Shown in pieces: positions 59,522-64,000 of a stretch of DNA of 64,000 nt (its first letter is position 1; every line of letters starts with the position of its first letter). The position numbers and the translations under genes were made by a program. Source of the stretch: Prunus persica. Taxonomy: Eukaryota; Streptophyta; Magnoliopsida; Rosales; Rosaceae. The notes beneath the pieces are model-generated. The model searched no databases. It worked only from the letters and a program-made list of their open reading frames with translations, and was not told the DNA's origin. The DNA is taken from positions 15,979,507 to 16,043,506 of the forward strand of contig NC_034015.1 of assembly GCF_000346465.2 (NCBI RefSeq), in the 5' to 3' direction.

Positions 59522-60097
59522 TTAAGCCATCATTCGATGAAACTCATTAAAATCAACCACCCCATTGCCATCAGTATCAAAAACTTGAATCATGGTGACA
59601 CACTCATTATATGACTTGGTGTCACCAAGCCTATGCAGCATCCTCTGCAAGCTTCTAGGGGTTATGACCCCCTTCTCCAATTCAAACATCTCGAAGGCCT
59701 TCTTCAAGTCCTCGTCGTCTCCTCCTCCTCTGCTCATCAGCTGCAGAAAGTCTTCAAAGTCTAACAGGCTGTCTCCATCTGCATCAAGATCTTTGATCAC
59801 AGCCTCAGCCTCCTCATGAGACATGTACTCACCTATGGACCCAAAATAGGCTCTGAGCTCGGAGGCTGATATTTTGCCATCGCCATCTCCATCGAAATAG
59901 CGAAAAACTTCTCTAAGCTCATCTTCCCTGCTTGTCCATCTTGGACTGATTGGCCCAACTGGAGCACTGGTCGGGGACAGAGGAGATTTAGGGCTAGATT
60001 TGGATGATCTTCGACCAGGGAAGCTGAGCTTGAGACTTTTGTTAGAGAACCATTTGGAGGGTTTGGAGATTGCCCTAGTGTCAGTTGTTGTTGCCAT
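59522..60097 (-). CDS. CML41: Calmodulin-like EF-hand protein, CML41 type, 191 aa
   Basis: Single exon. The ATG at 60097 (MATTTDTRA) is used because the longer frame lacks an upstream ATG, and because the family start is followed by SKPSKWFSNKSLKLS, as I recall for Arabidopsis CML41. That protein acts at plasmodesmata in flg22-induced callose deposition. The N-terminal 65 residues are Ser/Pro/Lys-rich. The EF-hands are: loop 1 DGDGDGKISASE (intact), loop 2 DADGDSLLDFED (intact), loop 3 ELEKGVITPR (degenerate, shortened, not expected to bind calcium) and loop 4 DTDGNGVVDFNE (intact). A TATA box 74 bp upstream supports the start. Only the orthology to CML41 rather than a sister CML is uncertain. 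Confidence 0.9.
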   Translation of the reverse strand: MATTTDTRAISKPSKWFSNKSLKLSFPGRRSSKSSPKSPLSPTSAPVGPISPRWTSREDELREVFRYFDGDGDGKISASELRAYFGSIGEYMSHEEAEAVIKDLDADGDSLLDFEDFLQLMSRGGGDDEDLKKAFEMFELEKGVITPRSLQRMLHRLGDTKSYNECVTMIQVFDTDGNGVVDFNEFHRMMA

Positions 60098-60170
60098 TGG
60101 TGGAGAGAAATTATTAGAACTAGAGAGTTGGTGTTTTCTGTGCAAGAAACTATGTACAAGTGTGTCACGT

Positions 60171-60178
60171 CTTATATA
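60171..60178 (-). promoter_or_regulatory. TATA box of the CML41-like gene
   Basis: TATATAAG on the minus strand lies 74 bp upstream of the ATG, with a cacgt-containing motif (gacgtgac) immediately downstream. Confidence 0.6.
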
Positions 60179-62043
60179 GGCAGAAAAAAGAAAAATGAGA
60201 GGTTTGATTTATGAGGTTGCTAGCATAATTGAAGCTTTTGAAGTATTGGGAGCTGCAGTGAAATTGCAGAGGCGGTGAGGAAAACAATACGATTGCAGAG
60301 ACTTTTTAGGTGGAGAGGACTTAAGGGAGGAAGGTGCATGGAAACTTCCTAAAGGTCCCAGAAATAATTGATTGGTCACTGACGTTTGGATGGTTCCCAT
60401 ACGCTTTAATTTCCATGGGGCCTATGAAACTGGTGGCTCAAGTTATACCAAAAACAAACAAAACAAAAAATGTTTTATGTTGGTAAAATTCTTCACTCTT
60501 GGCCTTAATTTCAGTGCTAGTAAGGTTGATGAAGTTTTCAATTGGATGTATAGCTTTTGACCTTAAAGTCGACATAAGGTACCTTAAAGTTGTTATGTTA
60601 CACGTAGTATAAACATAAATTTGTGATATTTTTATATCATCAATACTTGTTGTAGCTTTACTCAAAGCAAAGTTAAGTTTGATCATAGACTCATGTGTAG
60701 CTTTATGTAAGAAAAATACTTTCCTACCTCGGCTTCATTGGTTCTTTTTTTTCTATCTCCCTCCTCACGTGAGATAGGAGAAATGAAATCAGAGCATGCA
60801 AGTTTCTCTTACAAAGACTGTATCCTATGACCACAAAATAAGATAGGGCTCCCAAAACCTTTACTTAGTTTAAGATTTTGGACCCAATTCAACACAAAAC
60901 AAAAATATATCAATTTATTTGTGTAAGTACAAAATTTGATTAGAGGTTAATTAGACAAAAGAAAATGTTATACTTTAAATTAATTTAATTTAAAAGGAGG
61001 AAGACTCGAATTTGAGTGTAAAAGAATAGACTCACAGACTCACTGCTCAAAACCTAACACACAATTAGACAAAAAGTTTGTTTAGGCTATGCTCCACAGC
61101 CCACTTCTCTCTAACTTCTAGATTTCTTTTTTTTTTTTTTAACTCTTTTCTTGCGTCTTCAAAATTCTCTCAGTTAGTCCTCTATCATTGTACCAGGTAA
61201 GACTGTTTTTGGTAAATAAAATATATAAAAAAACAAATCTAGTACTGCTGAGTTATCTCTCCGATTATGGATTCCAAGGAAGAAATTGAAAAGAAATTGA
61301 TAGATTGTGCGTGAGGGTGGGTGGGTCTGGCAGTTCTTATGTGATGTGATTAATTATGGTAAAGTGAGGAAATTTTGAAGAGAAAATAGTGATGATGAAA
61401 ATGATGTTTTGGACCTAAAAATTTTGTAGGCCAAACGAAAAAGAGGAAAGAATAATATCACAAGACTCGTCGAGATTACGACATTACACCAAAATTATTT
61501 TGCGTAAACAAAGATTTAATTGGGTCTGTTTTGACCTTCAGATGATTTCAATAGTCAGAAAACTAGTGTTGGCCTAAATTTGTTAGAATTTCACACTTAA
61601 TTCAACCCATGAGCAAATCTAAGACAAGTCTATTAGCATTGAGATAGAAAAGATTTCTTTCATTGTCAATCCATTGCCATATATGCCTTCAATAATGGAA
61701 GCTAGCTGAACAATATCTCTTTCATTGTCAATCCATTGTCTTAATGCCTAAAAAACAATGTACATGTGGGTTTCTGATGCGTTTGTGGATTCGAAGATTA
61801 TGGCCTGGCCTTCTGTAAGGCTTTGGATGTCTAGCCCATGAGCCTTACCCAAATTAACCTTGAAGAATTAGTTTGAAGCCCATGGCCCTTACCCATTTCG
61901 AAATGGCAATTTAATACATGAGTTTATGCATGAGCATGGGTTTAGGACCTTATGGTATTTTCTCTATTTAAGAGATGTATTTTATGGTTTTGTAGAGAAT
62001 TATTGAATATTATTTTTGTTTATTGTTTTTTTTTTCAATACAT

Positions 62044-62168
62044 GTGATAGTTTAAACTACAAAGAAAGGGGAGTTTCTAACACACTACTAAGGTGTCATG
62101 GGGTTTGAACCTGAGACCACTGATCTGCAAGTCAACGCCTTTTTTTATTGAACGAGACCTTATTGGCT
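62044..62168 (-). mobile_element. SINE-like element (copy C)
   Basis: Read on the minus strand: agccaataaggtctcgttca, then gacttgcagatcagtggtctc, the B-box-like ggttcaaacccc and a tail ending gtagtttaaactatcac. It is collinear with copies A and B. Confidence 0.6.
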
Positions 62169-62465
62169 TGTTTATTGCTTTTGAAACGACCTTGATTTTT
62201 TTTTATTTATGTGTTCATGTGTTCATGTATAGTGTGGTTCTTATTGAAGTGAGCAGGACTAAACTGATAGTGGCTGGAATGCTACAAGCGGAATTTCCAA
62301 CTAACGTTTACCAATTATCAATTGAATCCATTGTTTCGATCGGAACTGTTCGTCGATAGCAAAATAGAGAGAGAGAGAGAGAGAGAGAGAAGACGCGAAG
62401 TTATATATTTTTAAAATTAGATCCGAATGATATCTCTTAAATGCATTAATAATATGTTAATTAAA

Positions 62466-62590
62466 TAAAGAAGCATGTTGGTGTAGTGGTGAATTGTTGA
62501 GCATATGAGTTGGAGGTGAGGAGTTTGAAATCTCATGATTCCAACTTCTAATATAGAAATGTATATTCTAAGTTTCTTCAACTTGGCAAA
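62466..62590 (+). mobile_element. tRNA-like SINE head
   Basis: ttggtgtagtggtgaat resembles a Pol III A box, and 40 bp further gagtttgaaatctc resembles a B box. No clover-leaf or CCA-adjacent acceptor stem can be drawn, so it is a tRNA-derived repeat rather than a tRNA. Confidence 0.45.
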
Positions 62591-62748
62591 ATGAAAAAGT
62601 AATGATATTTACCAAAAAACCAGAAGACAATAAGACATAAAGGGATAACGCATGTTAATGGAGTAGCAAACACTCCAGAGTGGATCCCTGCATGAGGACA
62701 ATATAGCTACCAAAATCAAAAAGATTACCAGGCAGGCTCCACTTGGTG

Positions 62749-62749
<1 letters not shown>

Positions 62750-62797
<48 letters not shown>
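62750..62797. repeat. (TA)n microsatellite
   Basis: About 23 TA units, likely hypervariable. Confidence 0.9.
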
Positions 62798-62801
<4 letters not shown>

Positions 62802-64000
62802 GCAGAAATGAAATTAGAAAGAGACTTAGACAAAGTTTATGCTATTAATTACTTGATGTGGACTAAACACAATGTATATTTCTTAATCATAGACAGCCGT
62901 TTCTTAATTTTATTAATTCATACCTATCGTATTCAAGCAGCACCAGTTGCCGCAATGCTACAAGAGACCTTTTCCTACAAAATCAAACCCAAGTTGCCCA
63001 AGTAAGAGCAAAATTTTAAAAAAAAAACGCAAACGTTACTCTCTACATCCCTTTCAACTTGTTCGCTCTCTCCATACATAATTTTGTGGTTCAATTCTTT
63101 TTATATCACTTCACCTTAAAATTTCAGACACGCCTCCTTAAAAAAATCTCAAACGTTATCGATTCTGACCAACAAAATTTAAAAAAAAAACACAGTAGGG
63201 AAATTAAGATAAGCACGAAGTGACATTGACACACGTGTGCGATATGATTACTAGCCAAGGTGCAGCGAACCGTGGCCGTGTGTTTTGTCGTTTTGCTTAC
63301 GTGTAAAGGGATCAGATTTAAAGGGTTGTTATTCTCATCTTCTTCACAGCTGTTTTATTTTTTCTTTCCTTTTGTTATCTTCTTCTCTGTGCGGAAGACT
63401 GCTATTTTGTTTATGAAATGGAAAACGAAATGATGAAAAATAAAAGGAAAAGCTGTTACCAACTTTATTGACATTGATGACACGCACTGCAAAGGGACCC
63501 GGACTTGTCAGAATTAACATCCATGCCCCTCCATATCATAAAATTTATAGTACGACCCAGATTAATTTTAGATGTTTGCTCTTAGCATGGATGAACCTGG
63601 ATGAGTATGGAAGCCAGGTTCGAGTGAATTACTGGCGATTTTAGAAATTGTTTTGTCTGTATTATGCATTTGAATTTGGTCTTCATGGTGGGTTTGGTTC
63701 ACAATGCTTGTAATTTTGTGGCTGCGCTAGCTGCTTCAAAATTCAAAATTCAAATGCATGCATGTGTTGTTGCTGCTGCTAATTAATCACTTTCTTCATG
63801 CAGTCAATTAAACAGACGCGACGGTTTGTCACGAAAGTCGTTGATTTGTTTGATACATATAAATGATTAAACGATGTCGGATTGCATTGGAATGGTACAT
63901 CAACCACGTACTGTATCTGAAACATATAAATATTTCTCATGATTTAGATGTTCAAAATACAAATATTTTCCCATCGATTTTACGTATGACAAGATCAGTA

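Larger units (their letters stand above)
60180..64000. other. Intergenic to window end, no gene seen
   Basis: AT-rich DNA with two SINE-like stretches, a GA tract (62365-62391) and a long AT microsatellite. A G-box-like acacgtgtgc (63233) might belong to a promoter beyond the window, but no gene was found. Confidence 0.45.

Noticed and set aside
60098..60145. Sixteen extra residues on the CML41-like protein
   Set aside because: The upstream codon is TTG and the stretch overlaps the expected transcription start; the ATG is at 60097.
62470..62540. Possible tRNA gene
   Set aside because: A- and B-box-like motifs exist, but no acceptor stem or anticodon loop can be drawn; treated as a SINE head.

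Overview
The window is nuclear DNA of a flowering plant, almost certainly a eudicot. Introns are spliced GT-AG and AT-rich, intergenic space is wide and full of short terminal-inverted-repeat elements and GA/CT and AT microsatellites, and every protein recognised belongs to a plant family. An NFP/NFR5-class LysM receptor kinase points to a rosid, and I would guess Rosales/Rosaceae. That guess rests on recalled families, not on a search.

Layout. (1) 1-6.1 kb: no gene; two inverted-repeat transposon derivatives at 1.17-1.95 and 1.99-2.67 kb. (2) 6.17-12.7 kb, minus strand: a four-coding-exon BEL1-like homeodomain gene of the SAWTOOTH type (BLH2/BLH4), unusually loaded with GA/CT repeats. (3) 12.7-29.4 kb: gene-poor, with mini-transposons, a SINE-like copy and one unrecognised short basic-protein gene with its own TATA box (24.9-25.4 kb, minus). 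(4) 30.45-34.51 kb, plus: an eleven-coding-exon DA1-type ubiquitin-activated peptidase (UIM-LIM-HEMMH). (5) 35.3-37.3 kb, plus: an intronless PPR protein. (6) 38.4-51.4 kb: four LysM-receptor-kinase genes: an NFP/NFR5-like gene (plus), an ectodomain-less NFP-like kinase relic (plus) and two LYK4/LYK5-like genes (minus). (7) 52.6-54.1 kb, minus: a four-exon COR413-type membrane protein that only appears after splicing by eye. (8) 54.5-57.7 kb: nested TIR transposon derivatives. (9) 59.5-60.1 kb, minus: a CML41-like EF-hand protein. (10) 60.2-64 kb: no gene; SINE-like repeats and a long AT microsatellite.

Functional themes. The LysM cluster would sit at the plasma membrane and take part in perceiving chitin or lipochitooligosaccharide signals. 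All four kinase domains have lost the DFG aspartate, and each has a different residue change at or next to the HRD catalytic loop, so they look like signalling-dead co-receptors that need an active LYK partner. The BELL and DA1 genes are organ-shape and organ-size regulators. CML41 and COR413 are linked in other plants to immunity or plasmodesmata and to cold or membrane stress. I see no evidence that the genes form a coordinated operon-like unit; apart from the tandem LysM array this is ordinary plant gene order.
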